Shown here: piece after piece, positions 27,610 to 39,476 of the stretch
Position numbering within the stretch: position 1 is the first letter of the stretch
How the letters are laid out: every line of letters starts with the position of its first letter
Assembly: GCF_000298175.1 (NCBI RefSeq)
Contig: NZ_BAGZ01000008.1
Coordinates: forward strand, 186,001-250,000
Origin: Austwickia chelonae NBRC 105200
Lineage (GTDB): Bacteria; Actinomycetota; Actinomycetes; Actinomycetales; Dermatophilaceae
DNA: 64,000 nucleotides
Direction of reading: 5' to 3'
Translations under genes and position numbers: made by a program
Notes under the pieces: model-generated
Database searches by the model: none
What the model was told of the DNA's origin: nothing
The model's input: only the letters and a program-made list of their open reading frames with translations

Positions 27610-29259
27610 TCACCGGGCAGCGACGACTCCTGCGGGGAGGAGCTCGGGAAGTCGACGGCGCAGGATCTTGCCCGAGGCCGAACGTGGAATCTGCTCGACG
27701 AAGGCGACCCCGGCCAGATGCCGATGCGGCGCCGTCCGATCAGCGACATAGCAGAGCAGGCCCTCCTCGCTGGGGCCGACGCCGGCACCGACATGGCGCA
27801 CGATCAGCGCGAACGGCCGCTCGTCGTCGATGTCGTCGCCCCGGACCCCGGTCACCGCGACATCGCGGACACCCGGGTACTCGTGCAGCAGATGCTCCAA
27901 CTGCGTGGGCGACACCTGGTATCCGCGGTTCTTCAGGACCTCCTTCATCCGGTCGACGACCCGCACACAACCCTGGGCGTCGACGGTCACCAGATCGCCG
28001 GTGTGGACCCACCCCTCGTCGTCGATCATCTCCGCGGTGGCCACCTCATCCCCCAGATAACCGACCATCGCATTCGGACCGGCGACCAGGAGCTCACCCG
28101 GCCCGGCAGTGGCATCTCCGGCAGGTGGCGGAACATCCACCCCGGTGGCCGGGTCGACCACTCGGAAACGGATCCCCGGCAGTGCCGTACCCACCGATTC
28201 GACAGGCATCTCCGCGCCACGACGCATCACATGGGTGACCGGGGACATCTCCGACAGCCCGTACCCTTGGAGGACCTCGACCTCCAGACGGTCGGACAAC
28301 ACCCGGGCCACCGACGGGTCGAGAGCGGCGGCACCACAGACCACCGTGGTCAGCGAAGACAACTCGTCAGGCACCACCTGGGGGTGGGTGGCCAGCAGAG
28401 TCGCCACCGGAGGGACGACGAAGGCGAGCGTGATCTGCTCTTCGCGCACCAGCCGCAAGACCTCTGTGATCTGGAAAGAGGACATCGTGACCAGGGTGTC
28501 TCCCCTGACCAGCCCGCCGAGCAAGGTGGTGGACAGGGCGTAGACATGACTGAAAGGCAGGAAGGCCAGCGTCCTCTGCGGCTCTGGGAAATGGACCGCC
28601 GCATTGAACTGCAGGACGTTCGCCGTGAGCGCCCGATGGCTGAGCATCACCGGCTTGGGCAACCCCGTCGTCCCACTGGAGAACGGAAGACAGACCGGAT
28701 GGGTGGCCAGATCCAGATCATCGGTGACCAGGTCGACCTGCCCGTCGTCGCCTGCCGACGCCAGGAAGTCCGAATAGGCCGTGAAACCGTCGTGGACAGG
28801 GCTCGGCAGATCGTCCCGGGCGACGACCAGCACCGGAGAACCTGCCGCTGCCATCGACGACGCACCGGGCCCGGCCGCAGCCCACACCGCGGCATGGGTG
28901 ACCAACATCATGGCCCCCGAGGTCTCCACATGGGCGATGACCTCCTCAGCCACCGACGAGGTCGAGACCGGTGTCACCGTCGCGCCGGTAGCCGAGACCG
29001 CCAGGAGAAGGACCGCGAACTCCGGGCAGTTCGGCAGATGCACCGCTACCACGTCGCCGGAGCCGATGCCGAGCCGGGCGAACCCGGAAGCCGCCCGATG
29101 CACCTGAGCGATCAGTTCCCCGTACGAGAGACTCCGACCGGTCATCCCGTCGACCAGCGCCGTCCGATCAGGATCGTGCCCGGCCAGAGCAGCCAGCACG
29201 AACTCGTCCAACCGGAGATCCGGGAACGCGATGTCGGGGTCAGAGCTGGCGTATTCCAT
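27610..29259 (-). CDS. AMP-forming acyl-CoA synthetase / 4-coumarate-CoA ligase family
   Basis: 549 aa adenylate-forming ligase. Motifs: P-loop-like PFSSGTTGLPKPVMLSH, the YGLSEMSPVTHV acyl/adenylate motif, GWVHTGDLVTVD and the catalytic Lys in PRSASGKILRR. It activates a carboxylic acid (medium or long fatty acid, or aryl acid) with ATP and CoA; substrate choice cannot be read from the sequence. ATG 29259 is preceded by GGAGGG; GTG 29271 is an alternative. It follows the PhoX-like gene by 106 bases on the same strand and is convergent with the ATPase gene. Confidence 0.92.
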   Translation of the reverse strand: MEYASSDPDIAFPDLRLDEFVLAALAGHDPDRTALVDGMTGRSLSYGELIAQVHRAASGFARLGIGSGDVVAVHLPNCPEFAVLLLAVSATGATVTPVSTSSVAEEVIAHVETSGAMMLVTHAAVWAAAGPGASSMAAAGSPVLVVARDDLPSPVHDGFTAYSDFLASAGDDGQVDLVTDDLDLATHPVCLPFSSGTTGLPKPVMLSHRALTANVLQFNAAVHFPEPQRTLAFLPFSHVYALSTTLLGGLVRGDTLVTMSSFQITEVLRLVREEQITLAFVVPPVATLLATHPQVVPDELSSLTTVVCGAAALDPSVARVLSDRLEVEVLQGYGLSEMSPVTHVMRRGAEMPVESVGTALPGIRFRVVDPATGVDVPPPAGDATAGPGELLVAGPNAMVGYLGDEVATAEMIDDEGWVHTGDLVTVDAQGCVRVVDRMKEVLKNRGYQVSPTQLEHLLHEYPGVRDVAVTGVRGDDIDDERPFALIVRHVGAGVGPSEEGLLCYVADRTAPHRHLAGVAFVEQIPRSASGKILRRRLPELLPAGVVAAR

Positions 29260-29365
29260 GCGGCCCTCCACTTGAGCAGGCGTTCAAATCCATGGTAGCC
29301 GCGGTGGTGGAGTGCTCTGACATGTCATCTAGATCGGGTGCGGAAGGCTGTCGGACAGAGGCGCC

Positions 29366-31372
29366 TCACACCCGATGGACCTGAATCACCGAGGGACGGG
29401 GCTGAGCAGGCCCGTCGTAGGGGAAGGTACTGGCCGGTCGGTCGGGAGAAGCCCCGTCGACCTCACCCGGATGCTGCACGGCCACGATCACCGTCCGGTC
29501 ATCCCAACTGATCACCGGGCCGCAGGTCTCCGCCCCGACCGGGACCGTGAGGAAACGACGCAGCCGACCACGCTCCGGCCCGTCCACCGTCATCATGTAG
29601 AGGGCGTCGCAGTGGTTCAACGTGCCAGGCTGCCCATCCGTCGCGATCCACAGGTGACCGGCCGAGTCGAAGGTGATGTTGTCCGGGCAGGAGATGGGGG
29701 TCACCTCCGAAGGGGGCATCCCCGCGAAATAGGTGCCGGGATCGGACGGATCCCCGGCGACCAGCAGCAGATCCCAGGTGAAACCGTCGGAGGCATGACG
29801 GGCGCTGTCCGGAGTGATCTCGATGATGTGTCCATGCTTGTTCGCCGGGCGGGGATTCGCCGGATCGACCTGGCCCGGAAGACGCTTCGTGTTGTTGGTG
29901 CAGACCATGTAGACCTTGCCGTTCACCGGGTCGGTCTCCACGTCCTCGGGCCGGTCCATCTTCGTGGCACCCACCTTGTCCGCCGCCGCCCGGGTGAAGA
30001 CCAGGACCTCGTCCAAGGACATCCCCGGGACCACCGACCGTCCGTCCTTCACCAGAGGCAGCCAGGAACCGGTTCCCGCATGCGGCCCGTCCTCCTCCGA
30101 AGCGGTGAATGCCGCCACGAAAAGATCCCCGGAGGTCAGAATGCGGGCGTTGTGCGCTTTCGCCTCTGCGGAGTCACCCTCCCGATAAGGGAAATGTGAG
30201 ACGAACTTGTAGAGATACTCGAACCGTTCGTCGTCCCCCGTGTAACAGGCCACCGTGCCGTCGTCGTCGACGGCCACCGTCGCCGCCTCATGCTTCAACC
30301 GACCCAACGCAGTGTGCTTACGCGGAACCGACGTCGGATCGTCCGGATCCACCTCCACCACCCAGCCGAAACGATTCGCCTCCTGCGGTTCCCGAGCCAG
30401 GTCGAACCGGCTGTCGGCGCGTTCCCAGCCCCGGCCTCCGCCGTCGATGCCGTACCGCTTCAACATGGCCCGCCGCGCCGGCGGAACCGCGTCCGCCTTG
30501 AAATACTGGTTGAAGTTCTCCTCCCCGGAAAGCACCGTCCCCCACGGGGTGACCCCGCCGGAACAATTGTTCAAGGTTCCCAGGACACGACGCCCCTGAG
30601 GATCGGCCGAGGTGCGCAGCAACGCCGACCCGGCAGCCGGCCCTGTCACCGCGAAGGGAGTACTCGCCGTGATCCGACGATTGCGTCGACCGGTCGGCAG
30701 ATGACGCCACGGCGAACGGACATTCTTCCGAGCCACCTCGACGACGGACATGCCGTGCGCCGCCATCACGATACGGATCTGCTCGACACTGAGATCCTTG
30801 CTGCTCCTGATCCCCCGGAACATCAACTCGTCGTTGGTGTACTCGTGATTGCACACCAACAGCCCGCGCAGGTCGCTCTCGCGGATGAGCGCGGTGAAAT
30901 CGTTGTTGTACCCGAACTGCCGCTCCTGGGCCCGAACACTCTGCCGGTCGAAATCGAAAGCCGGAGCCCCCCGCAGGATCGGATCCCCCCACCTGATGAG
31001 CGGAGCCCAAGCAAAACCCTGCGGCACCACGACCATGTCCGTCGCCGCCGGCACCGGCGCGATCCCCCGGAAATCGAAGACGGCACCACCGGACAAGGCA
31101 TCGACGGTGCTCCGTCCGTCCTCGGCAGCCGCAACGACCGGGGTCCGGACACCGGAAGCACCCAAGACCCCGACCGCCGCGGCAACCCCACCCAGACGCA
31201 GGAAATTGCGACGACTGACCGTCTGTGCCACGACCGACCCGAAATACCGACCTTCCCCGGCGTTGGGCGGCTCCTGAGCGCAGGCGTTACCGCATCGGTA
31301 CTGGCAGGTCATGGCACTGCGCCCGCCAGGATGATCGACGACGGGCAAAGGATTCCGCAGCGGGGAAGACAT
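29366..31372 (-). CDS. Tat-exported PhoX/DUF839 family protein
   Basis: 668 aa. The twin-arginine signal SRRNFLRLGGVAAAVGVLG is near residue 54, preceded by an unusually long polar N-terminus containing CQYRCGNAC. The mature part is a beta-propeller DUF839 (PhoX-type alkaline phosphatase) domain with VCNHEYTNDELM, LNNCSGGVTPWGTVLSGEENF, MDRPEDVETDPVNGKVY and CPDNITFDSAGHLWIATDG, the stretches that hold metal ligands in PhoX. Phosphatase activity is probable; the family also includes untested members. ATG 31372 lacks a clear ribosome site. Confidence 0.87.
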   Translation of the reverse strand: MSSPLRNPLPVVDHPGGRSAMTCQYRCGNACAQEPPNAGEGRYFGSVVAQTVSRRNFLRLGGVAAAVGVLGASGVRTPVVAAAEDGRSTVDALSGGAVFDFRGIAPVPAATDMVVVPQGFAWAPLIRWGDPILRGAPAFDFDRQSVRAQERQFGYNNDFTALIRESDLRGLLVCNHEYTNDELMFRGIRSSKDLSVEQIRIVMAAHGMSVVEVARKNVRSPWRHLPTGRRNRRITASTPFAVTGPAAGSALLRTSADPQGRRVLGTLNNCSGGVTPWGTVLSGEENFNQYFKADAVPPARRAMLKRYGIDGGGRGWERADSRFDLAREPQEANRFGWVVEVDPDDPTSVPRKHTALGRLKHEAATVAVDDDGTVACYTGDDERFEYLYKFVSHFPYREGDSAEAKAHNARILTSGDLFVAAFTASEEDGPHAGTGSWLPLVKDGRSVVPGMSLDEVLVFTRAAADKVGATKMDRPEDVETDPVNGKVYMVCTNNTKRLPGQVDPANPRPANKHGHIIEITPDSARHASDGFTWDLLLVAGDPSDPGTYFAGMPPSEVTPISCPDNITFDSAGHLWIATDGQPGTLNHCDALYMMTVDGPERGRLRRFLTVPVGAETCGPVISWDDRTVIVAVQHPGEVDGASPDRPASTFPYDGPAQPRPSVIQVHRV

Positions 31373-31560
31373 CGGAGACACGGGCAACTCGCTTTCGAGT
31401 AGCGGTGGCGGACAACGAGAACCGACAGGAACACCGCTCGTCGGCCCCTTGCGGACCACCCAAAACCGCCCCGTGGACCTACGGATGTCGCCCGGCCCAA
31501 TGTCATGTGAACAACACCGGGCCAGGAGACTCCACCGGGAGCCCACCCCGAGGGCCGAGG

Positions 31561-32844
31561 TCAGAAGATGCGCAGCCCCTCCCGCCACACCGCCCAGGTC
31601 AGCGGCATCCCCGGCCGGTACGCCAGATGAGTGGCCGACGGTGCGGACAACACGTGCAGATCCGCGCGCGCACCCACCCGGATCGAACCGACCGGTGGCC
31701 TGTTCCCGGCCGAGAGTCCTGCTCCGGCCCCGGGGGTGCACCCGTCGTCGGACTCCGAGAGGTCGACGTCCCGGCGCAGGGCGCGAGCCCCGCCCCAGGT
31801 CGCCGCCCGCACGGCTTCGGCCACCGTCAGCTTCATCTGCAGCACCGCTGTGGCCACGCAGAAGTTCATGGACGTCGTGTAACTGGTGCCCGGATTGCAG
31901 TTGGACGCCAGCGCGACCACGGCTCCGGCATCGAGCAGGGCCCGAGCCGGAGCCAACGGGGCCCTGGTCGACAGATCACAGGCCGGCAGCACCGTCGCGA
32001 CGGTGCCGGACCGGGCCAAGGCGTCCAGGTCCGACGCGGACAGGAAGTTGCAGTGGTCGACGCTGGCTGCGCCGAGCTCCACCGCCAAGGCGACCCCGCC
32101 ACTCGGCCCGAGCTGGTTGCCGTGCACCCGCAGGCCCAGACCGGCCTCCCGGCAGGCCGACAGGATCCGACGGGACTCCTCGACGTCGAAAGCACCCTCC
32201 TCGCAGAAGACGTCGGCCCAGGACACCACGTCACGTACGGCATCCAACATCGGCCCGCACACCAGGTCGACATAGTCGGCCCGGTCGCCGGACGGCCCAC
32301 CCGAGGCGAACTCGCCCGGCACGAGATGAGCACCGAGGAAGGTCACCTCGTCCACGGCCTCCCGGGCCAGGCGTGCGGAACGGGACTCCTGTTCCACGGA
32401 CAGTCCGTAACCGGTCTTCGTCTCCAGGTAGGTCGTCCCGCCCCGTACCGCTTCACGCACCCGTCCGGCGATCAGCTCTCGCAGCTGCTCGTCAGCGGCC
32501 TCCCGGGTGGCCGCGGTGGTGACCCCGATGCCTCCGGCGGTGTACGACCGGCCGGCCATCCGCGCGGCGAACTCTGCCGACCGGTCCCCGGCGAACACCA
32601 GGTGGGAATGTGAGTCGACCCATCCCGGCAGCACCGCTCGCCCGGCGACATCGGTCCGTCGGTCCGCAGCCGGCGCCTGTGCCGCCGGGCCGACCCAGAC
32701 GATCAGCCCCTCTTCGACCACGACGGCCGCATCGACGAGGACCCCGCACCCGTAGCCCAGCCGTGGGTCTTCGGGACACCGGTCGTCGACCGTCCACAAC
32801 TCGCCGATCCCGGTGACGACCTCGGCTCCGGAACTGGTCGACAT
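31561..32844 (-). CDS. hutI: Imidazolonepropionase
   Basis: Third enzyme of histidine degradation, turning imidazolonepropionate into formiminoglutamate; 427 aa amidohydrolase. Metal-site motifs: VDSHSHLVFAGDR, RVHGNQLGPSGG, VDHCNFLSA and LASNCNPGTSYTTSM. The family-specific ETKTGYGLSVEQE is present. ATG 32844 lies one base after the hutU stop, with AAGGAGG inside the end of hutU, so the pair is translated together. The C-terminus is slightly extended. Confidence 0.97.
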   Translation of the reverse strand: MSTSSGAEVVTGIGELWTVDDRCPEDPRLGYGCGVLVDAAVVVEEGLIVWVGPAAQAPAADRRTDVAGRAVLPGWVDSHSHLVFAGDRSAEFAARMAGRSYTAGGIGVTTAATREAADEQLRELIAGRVREAVRGGTTYLETKTGYGLSVEQESRSARLAREAVDEVTFLGAHLVPGEFASGGPSGDRADYVDLVCGPMLDAVRDVVSWADVFCEEGAFDVEESRRILSACREAGLGLRVHGNQLGPSGGVALAVELGAASVDHCNFLSASDLDALARSGTVATVLPACDLSTRAPLAPARALLDAGAVVALASNCNPGTSYTTSMNFCVATAVLQMKLTVAEAVRAATWGGARALRRDVDLSESDDGCTPGAGAGLSAGNRPPVGSIRVGARADLHVLSAPSATHLAYRPGMPLTWAVWREGLRIF

Positions 32845-32845
32845 C

Positions 32846-34537
32846 TCACACCTCCTTCATCGGGATGCGCACCCCGCGTTCGTGAGCGACCTCGACGGCT
32901 CGTTCGTAACCGGCGTCGACATGCCGGATGACGCCCATACCGGGGTCATTGGTGAGCAGTCGGGCCAGCTTCGCCTCGGCGAGATCGGTGCCATCGGCGA
33001 CCCCTACCTGTCCGGCGTGGATCGACCGTCCGATACCGACGCCGCCGCCATGGTGGATGGACACCCAGGTGGCGCCGGAGCTGGCCGCGGTCAAGGCGTT
33101 GAGCAGTGGCCAGTCGGCGATGGCATCGGAACCGTCGATCATGCCCTCGGTCTCCCGGTAGGGGGAGGCCACCGACCCGGAGTCGAGGTGGTCCCGGCCG
33201 ATCACGATGGGGGCCTTGACTTTTCCTTCGCGGACCAGTTGGTTGAACCGGAGGCCTGCGAGATGGCGTTCGCCATAGCCCAACCAGCAGATCCGAGCGG
33301 GCAGGCCTTCGAATTCGACGTATTCACCGGCGGCGTCGATCCACTGGTGCAGGTGGGTGTTCTCGGGGAAGAGTTCTTTGATCGCGGCGTCGGTGACGGC
33401 GATGTCCGCGGGATCACCGGACAGCGCAGCCCATCGGAAGGGCCCCAGCCCTTCGCAGAAGAGCGGGCGGATGTACGCCGGGACGAACCCGGGGAACTCG
33501 AAGGCGCGGTGGTAGCCGGCGTGCCGGGCCTCGTCGCGGATCGAGTTCCCGTAGTCGAAGACCTCGGCGCCGGCGTCCTGGAATTCCACCATCGCCTGGA
33601 CCTGGGCCGCCATGGATTCGCGGGCCTTCTTCGTGAATCCTTCCGGGTCGGCCCGCGCTTCGTCGTGCCACTGCTCGAAGGGGACTTCGACGGGCAGATA
33701 GGACAGCGGGTCGTGCGCGCTGGTCTGGTCGGTGACGATGTCGATGGTCAGTTCGCCGGAGCGGTGGCGTCGTAGGACTTCGGGGAAGACCTCGGCCGCA
33801 TTGCCCTGGAGGCCGACGGACAACGGTCGTCCGGCCGTCCTGGCCGCGTTCACCCGGCGTACGGCGTCGTCGAGGTCGTCCGCGATCTCGTGGAGATAGC
33901 GTTTCGCGACCCGGCGTTCGAGGTGGTGCCGGTCGACGTCGACGACCAGGGCCACTCCGCCGTTGAGGGTCACGGCGAGGGGTTGTGCGCCGCCCATGCC
34001 TCCGCAACCGCCGGTCAGGGTGATCGTGCCGGCCAGGGAGGGCCCGTCGAGTCGGCCGGCTTCGTGCAGTTTTCGGGCTACGGCGTAGAAGGTCTCGTAG
34101 GTTCCTTGCAGGATGCCCTGGGTGGCGATGTAGATCCAGGACCCGGCGGTCATCTGCCCGTACATCATCAGTCCTTCGGATTCCAGACGTCGGAACTCCG
34201 GCCAGGTCGCCCAGTCGCCCACCAGGTTGGAATTGGCGATGAGCACGCGGGGTGCCCAGGGGTGGGTGCGGAAGATCCCGACGGGTTTCCCGCTCTGGAC
34301 CAGCAGGGTCTCGTCGGACTCCAGATCGCGTAGCGCGGCCACGATCGCGTCGAAAGCCGCCCAGGACCGGGCTGCCCGTCCGGTGCCGCCGTAGACGACC
34401 AGGTCGTCCGGGCGTTCCGCGACCTCGGGGTCGAGATTGTTCATGAGCATGCGTAGCGGAGCCTCGGTCTGCCAGGACTTCGCGGTGATCTCGGTGCCGC
34501 GTGGGGCGCGGACCTCGCGTGCGCCTGGAAGTGCCAT
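32846..34537 (-). CDS. hutU: Urocanate hydratase (urocanase)
   Basis: Second enzyme of histidine degradation, NAD-dependent; 563 aa. Diagnostic segments: [27 protein letters not shown] cut here to its start [45 protein letters not shown] and the active-site stretch with Cys in [21 protein letters not shown] 34537 follows AGGAAGG. It is the first gene of the hutUI operon and diverges from hutG over 175 bases. Histidine ammonia-lyase (hutH) is not in the window. Confidence 0.97.
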   Translation of the reverse strand: MALPGAREVRAPRGTEITAKSWQTEAPLRMLMNNLDPEVAERPDDLVVYGGTGRAARSWAAFDAIVAALRDLESDETLLVQSGKPVGIFRTHPWAPRVLIANSNLVGDWATWPEFRRLESEGLMMYGQMTAGSWIYIATQGILQGTYETFYAVARKLHEAGRLDGPSLAGTITLTGGCGGMGGAQPLAVTLNGGVALVVDVDRHHLERRVAKRYLHEIADDLDDAVRRVNAARTAGRPLSVGLQGNAAEVFPEVLRRHRSGELTIDIVTDQTSAHDPLSYLPVEVPFEQWHDEARADPEGFTKKARESMAAQVQAMVEFQDAGAEVFDYGNSIRDEARHAGYHRAFEFPGFVPAYIRPLFCEGLGPFRWAALSGDPADIAVTDAAIKELFPENTHLHQWIDAAGEYVEFEGLPARICWLGYGERHLAGLRFNQLVREGKVKAPIVIGRDHLDSGSVASPYRETEGMIDGSDAIADWPLLNALTAASSGATWVSIHHGGGVGIGRSIHAGQVGVADGTDLAEAKLARLLTNDPGMGVIRHVDAGYERAVEVAHERGVRIPMKEV

Positions 34538-34640
34538 GGTCGTTTCCTTCCTGCCTGCCGACGGTGGAACCCGCCCGTACCGTGTCGACTCCATCGAAAC
34601 GGTCGGCGGCAGGCCGCGGCAGGGCGAGCCGCCGGTCACC

Positions 34641-34656
34641 GTCTCGTATGAGAGAC
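34641..34656. promoter_or_regulatory. Dyad in the hutU-hutG divergent promoter region
   Basis: GTCTC-gtatga-GAGAC (arms 34641-34645 and 34652-34656), also readable as TCTC-GTAT-GAGA. A candidate operator shared by both hut units; no regulator gene is adjacent. Confidence 0.35.
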
Positions 34657-34712
34657 ATGCCCGGAGCTTCTGCCCTGGGCGAGATGGCTGTTCGGCGAGC
34701 AGGATTCGACAT

Positions 34713-35762
34713 ATGGACGACCTCTCGTGGCAGCGGACAGCAGATGACATCTGGGCCGGACGGATCGACGGATCCGGGTCCGAGCATGCTCGCTGGCATC
34801 AGCTGGTGACCCCGACGGCCCCTCAGGACGGCCACACCGGTGACCTCGCCCTGATCGGTTTCGCCTCCGACGAAGGCGTCCGGCGCAACAGCGGACGGCC
34901 TGGCGCCGCCGAGGCACCCGACGCTCTCCGTCGCGCGCTGGCACCCTTGGCCTGGCATTCACGACAGCCCGGGTCGACCCCTCTCTCGGAGCGGACCCGG
35001 CCTGTTCGACCGCATCAGCGGGAAGGAGCGTCTGCGGGCGGGGCCGAGCTGCCGGTCATCCACGACGCCGGCACCCTGACGGTCGTCGGATCCGATCTGG
35101 AGGGTGCGCAGAGAAGGCTCGGCGACTGTACGTCGTCATTGCTCGACCGGCACGGCCTCGTCGTCGTCCTGGGCGGCGGGCACGAGACGGCGTACGGCTC
35201 CTACCTGGGTCGTCGTGCTTCCCAACGGTGTGTCGGGGCGCGTGTGGGTGTGCTCAACCTCGACGCTCACTTCGATCTGCGTGATCATCCGGTTCCGACC
35301 TCGGGTACCCCTTTCCTGCAGATGGCCAGGGACGAGCAGGCTGCCGGGCGGATCTTCGACTACGCGGTCCTGGGGATCAGCGCGACCGGGAACACTCCTG
35401 CTCTTTTCGCCGAGGCCGCGCGGTGGGGGGTGCGCTATCTGCGCGACGTGGACTGCACGCCCGGGCGGACGGCCCAGGTCGCGGCGATGCTCGAATCCTG
35501 GTTGGCCGGATGCGACCTGGTGCATCTGTCGATCGACATGGATGTTCTTCCCGCGTCGACGGCTCCAGGGGTGAGCGCCCCGGCCGCCTATGGCGTGCCG
35601 ATGGAGACGGCCGCTGCGATATGCGGAATAGTCGCCGCCAGCGGCAAATTGGTCTTGGTGGATGTGGTGGAGGTCGCGCCCCGGTTCGATCCGGACGGGC
35701 GGACCTGTCGAGCCGCGGCCAGGCTGATCGCCGACCTCGTGGCGGCCTCACCGGGACGGTGA
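34713..35762 (+). CDS. hutG: Formimidoylglutamase
   Basis: Final step of histidine degradation, hydrolysing formiminoglutamate to glutamate and formamide; 349 aa arginase-fold enzyme. Two-manganese site residues are seen in [22 protein letters not shown] and [11 protein letters not shown], and VVEVAPRFD closes the site. ATG 34713 is 8 bases after AGGA. Its divergence from hutUI fits joint control. It is convergent with nadE, 11 bases apart. Confidence 0.93.
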   Translation: MDDLSWQRTADDIWAGRIDGSGSEHARWHQLVTPTAPQDGHTGDLALIGFASDEGVRRNSGRPGAAEAPDALRRALAPLAWHSRQPGSTPLSERTRPVRPHQREGASAGGAELPVIHDAGTLTVVGSDLEGAQRRLGDCTSSLLDRHGLVVVLGGGHETAYGSYLGRRASQRCVGARVGVLNLDAHFDLRDHPVPTSGTPFLQMARDEQAAGRIFDYAVLGISATGNTPALFAEAARWGVRYLRDVDCTPGRTAQVAAMLESWLAGCDLVHLSIDMDVLPASTAPGVSAPAAYGVPMETAAAICGIVAASGKLVLVDVVEVAPRFDPDGRTCRAAARLIADLVAASPGR

Positions 35763-35773
35763 CGGCGACGAAC

Positions 35774-37813
<2,040 letters not shown>

Positions 37814-37828
37814 CTCCGCAGTCTATGC

Positions 37829-37867
37829 GTCGGCGCCGCTCGCCCCGGTGGGGTGAGCGGCGCCGAC
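37829..37867 (-). terminator. Terminator after the Pro-rich membrane protein gene
   Basis: 13-bp perfect stem (arms 37829-37841 and 37855-37867) extended by inner GCCCC/GGGG pairing, 19 bases beyond the stop at 37887. Confidence 0.75.
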
Positions 37868-37886
37868 GGTGTGCCCAGAGGCTGGA

Positions 37887-39155
37887 TCAGCGGGGTGCGT
37901 CGAGCGGGGGGAGCCCGCCGCCGGGTTGTCCGGGCTGTCCCGGGGCGGCCGGCGCGCCGGGAGCTCCCGGCGCTCGGGTCGGGCCCGGCCGTCCTGCGGT
38001 GGGCTGCCCTGCGGTGGGCTGGTTGCTGCCGGTGACGGTGGGCCGGTTGCTGCCGGACGCGGTGGGCTGGCTGCTGCCGGACGCGGTGGGCTTGCCCGTG
38101 CTGCTGGTGGTGGGCACGCCGGTCTTGGAAGGAGTGACCGGAGGGGCCGTCGGGACGGGGGCTTTCGGCACGGGTGCGGGCGTCTCGACGACCTTGGCCG
38201 GGACGGGGTGCAGCACGTTGCTGATGCTGGTACCTTCGCGGTTTCCCGAGGAGACGGGGTGCCCCAAGCCGAATTCGATGACGGTGATCACGCCGATGGT
38301 GACTGCGAGGATGAGTCCGGAGCCGAGCCAGACGCTGCGGGTCATCTTGAAGTTGGCGGTGCCTTTGGCTCGTCCTTCGACGAAGCTGCCGTTCCCGTCG
38401 TTGCCGAGCATCTGTCGTTTGGTCGCGGCTATCCCGTCTGCTCCGGCGGGTCCGCTGGCGAGGGCTCGGGTCTTATCGGGGTCCTTGCCCTTCTTCCCCT
38501 TGAGGAACAGGTCTCGGAAGGAGGCCATCGCGTTGGTGAAGTAGGACGCGCACACGGAGGAGACCACGGAGGCGACCGCGGCACCGATGAGTGTCCCGGC
38601 GACGCCGAGTTTGGAGGAGACCAGAGCTGCGCTGACCGCTGCGCAGGCGCCGCCCATCACCTGGGGGATGGACAGCCCGGATCCGGATTTCTTCTCTTCC
38701 TCTTTCTCCTTCTCGGGTTTCTCTTCGCCTGCGGCGGGTTGCCCGGTGCGGGGCTGGGCCTGGAGTGCGAGTGCGGCCGGGACGACTTCGGTGCGGGGAT
38801 GTCCCGGCGCGGGGTGTCTGTCGTCGAACCCTGGGGCGGTGACGCCGGGGAAGGTCTGGGTGCGGGGGGTGGAGTGTTCGTGGGGGAGTGGCCCACCGGG
38901 GTAGGCCTGGGTGCGGGGCTCGTCGTGTCCGGTGTCGCGGGGGTGCCCGCCGGGATGCGGGTGACCGTAGGTCTGCCCTGCGGGTGCTTGGTGTTGTTGC
39001 GGGTGGGGTGTCCCGGCGTAGGGGTCGCGTCCCACGACGGGGGAGATCGCTGTGGCGTCGGGCGGGGGTTGCCGACGATCTCGGGCGTTGTCGTGCTGGG
39101 GCGGGCCGAATCGGCCTGTCGGGTCTGACGGCGAAGGAACGTGCCGGGGGGTCAT
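37887..39155 (-). CDS. Pro-rich membrane protein of unknown function
   Basis: 422 aa, not recognised. Residues 1-165 are Pro/His/Gly-rich and disordered (several TQxYPG/TQxFPG-like repeats). Next is a Glu/Lys run (EKEKEEEKKSG), then a hydrophobic hairpin (about 172-215, VMGGACAAVSAALVSSKLGVAG onwards). A short basic loop with FLKGKKGK precedes another membrane segment (about 285-305). The last 100 residues are Pro/Thr/Ser/Gly with repeats of PTASGS/PTAG type, wall-spanning in style. ATG 39155 follows AGGAGA. It could be an envelope or division-associated scaffold; this is only a layout-based guess. Confidence 0.7.
   Translation of the reverse strand: MTPRHVPSPSDPTGRFGPPQHDNARDRRQPPPDATAISPVVGRDPYAGTPHPQQHQAPAGQTYGHPHPGGHPRDTGHDEPRTQAYPGGPLPHEHSTPRTQTFPGVTAPGFDDRHPAPGHPRTEVVPAALALQAQPRTGQPAAGEEKPEKEKEEEKKSGSGLSIPQVMGGACAAVSAALVSSKLGVAGTLIGAAVASVVSSVCASYFTNAMASFRDLFLKGKKGKDPDKTRALASGPAGADGIAATKRQMLGNDGNGSFVEGRAKGTANFKMTRSVWLGSGLILAVTIGVITVIEFGLGHPVSSGNREGTSISNVLHPVPAKVVETPAPVPKAPVPTAPPVTPSKTGVPTTSSTGKPTASGSSQPTASGSNRPTVTGSNQPTAGQPTAGRPGPTRAPGAPGAPAAPGQPGQPGGGLPPLDAPR
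37990..38100. repeat. Short imperfect tandem repeats within the Pro-rich gene
   Basis: Units around GCTGCCGGACGCGGTGGGCT recur about every 30 bases, encoding the PTASGS/PTVTGS repeats of the protein tail. Copy number could vary between strains. Confidence 0.6.
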
Positions 39156-39379
39156 GCAATCTCCTGGGTCGCGGCGCGCCGCCGCCGATGTCCTTCTCCC
39201 CGTTGAGGGCCGCATTGTCGGACGGCGCGTCATCGCATGCAAGGGCTGTTCGGGCCTACTGTATGGTCAGGCCCTGACAGTAGCCTGGTCGGCCGTTGTG
39301 GCGGGACGCGGGCCCTGACTGTCGTGAGCCTTTTCGAAGGGTCTTTCCGGGGCGTCCTGCCTGCGACCAGGTCACGAAC

Positions 39380-39428
39380 AGATTACAATGTGATGACGTC
39401 AGGTCAAGAATGTGTCCGCTGTCACATT
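39380..39428 (-). promoter_or_regulatory. Promoter with flanking inverted repeat for the Pro-rich gene
   Basis: Minus strand TTGACC (39402-39407) and TAATCT (39380-39385) with a 16-base spacer containing the palindrome TGACGTCA (39394-39401). AATGTGA (39387-39393) and TCACATT (39422-39428) are inverted repeats around the -35 region, possibly an operator. Confidence 0.45.
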
Positions 39429-39438
39429 TCCCACAGGG

Positions 39439-39471
39439 GGTCGGTCTCACCATGAGACCCGATAACCGACC
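39439..39471 (-). terminator. Possible terminator after the ABC ATPase gene
   Basis: Inner stem GGTCTC/GAGACC (39443-39448, 39454-39459) and alternative outer stem GGTCGG/CCGACC (39439-39444, 39466-39471), beginning 5 bases beyond the stop. Confidence 0.4.
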
Positions 39472-39476
39472 TGCGA

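Larger units (their letters stand above)
39156..39476. other. Intergenic region between the Pro-rich gene and the ABC ATPase gene
   Basis: 321 bases with no gene. It holds a terminator-like nested hairpin at 39439-39471 and a minus-strand promoter (39380-39407). That promoter would give the Pro-rich gene a leader of about 215 bases, in which a CTACTGT/ACAGTAG inverted repeat near 39257-39286 could fold. Confidence 0.5.
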
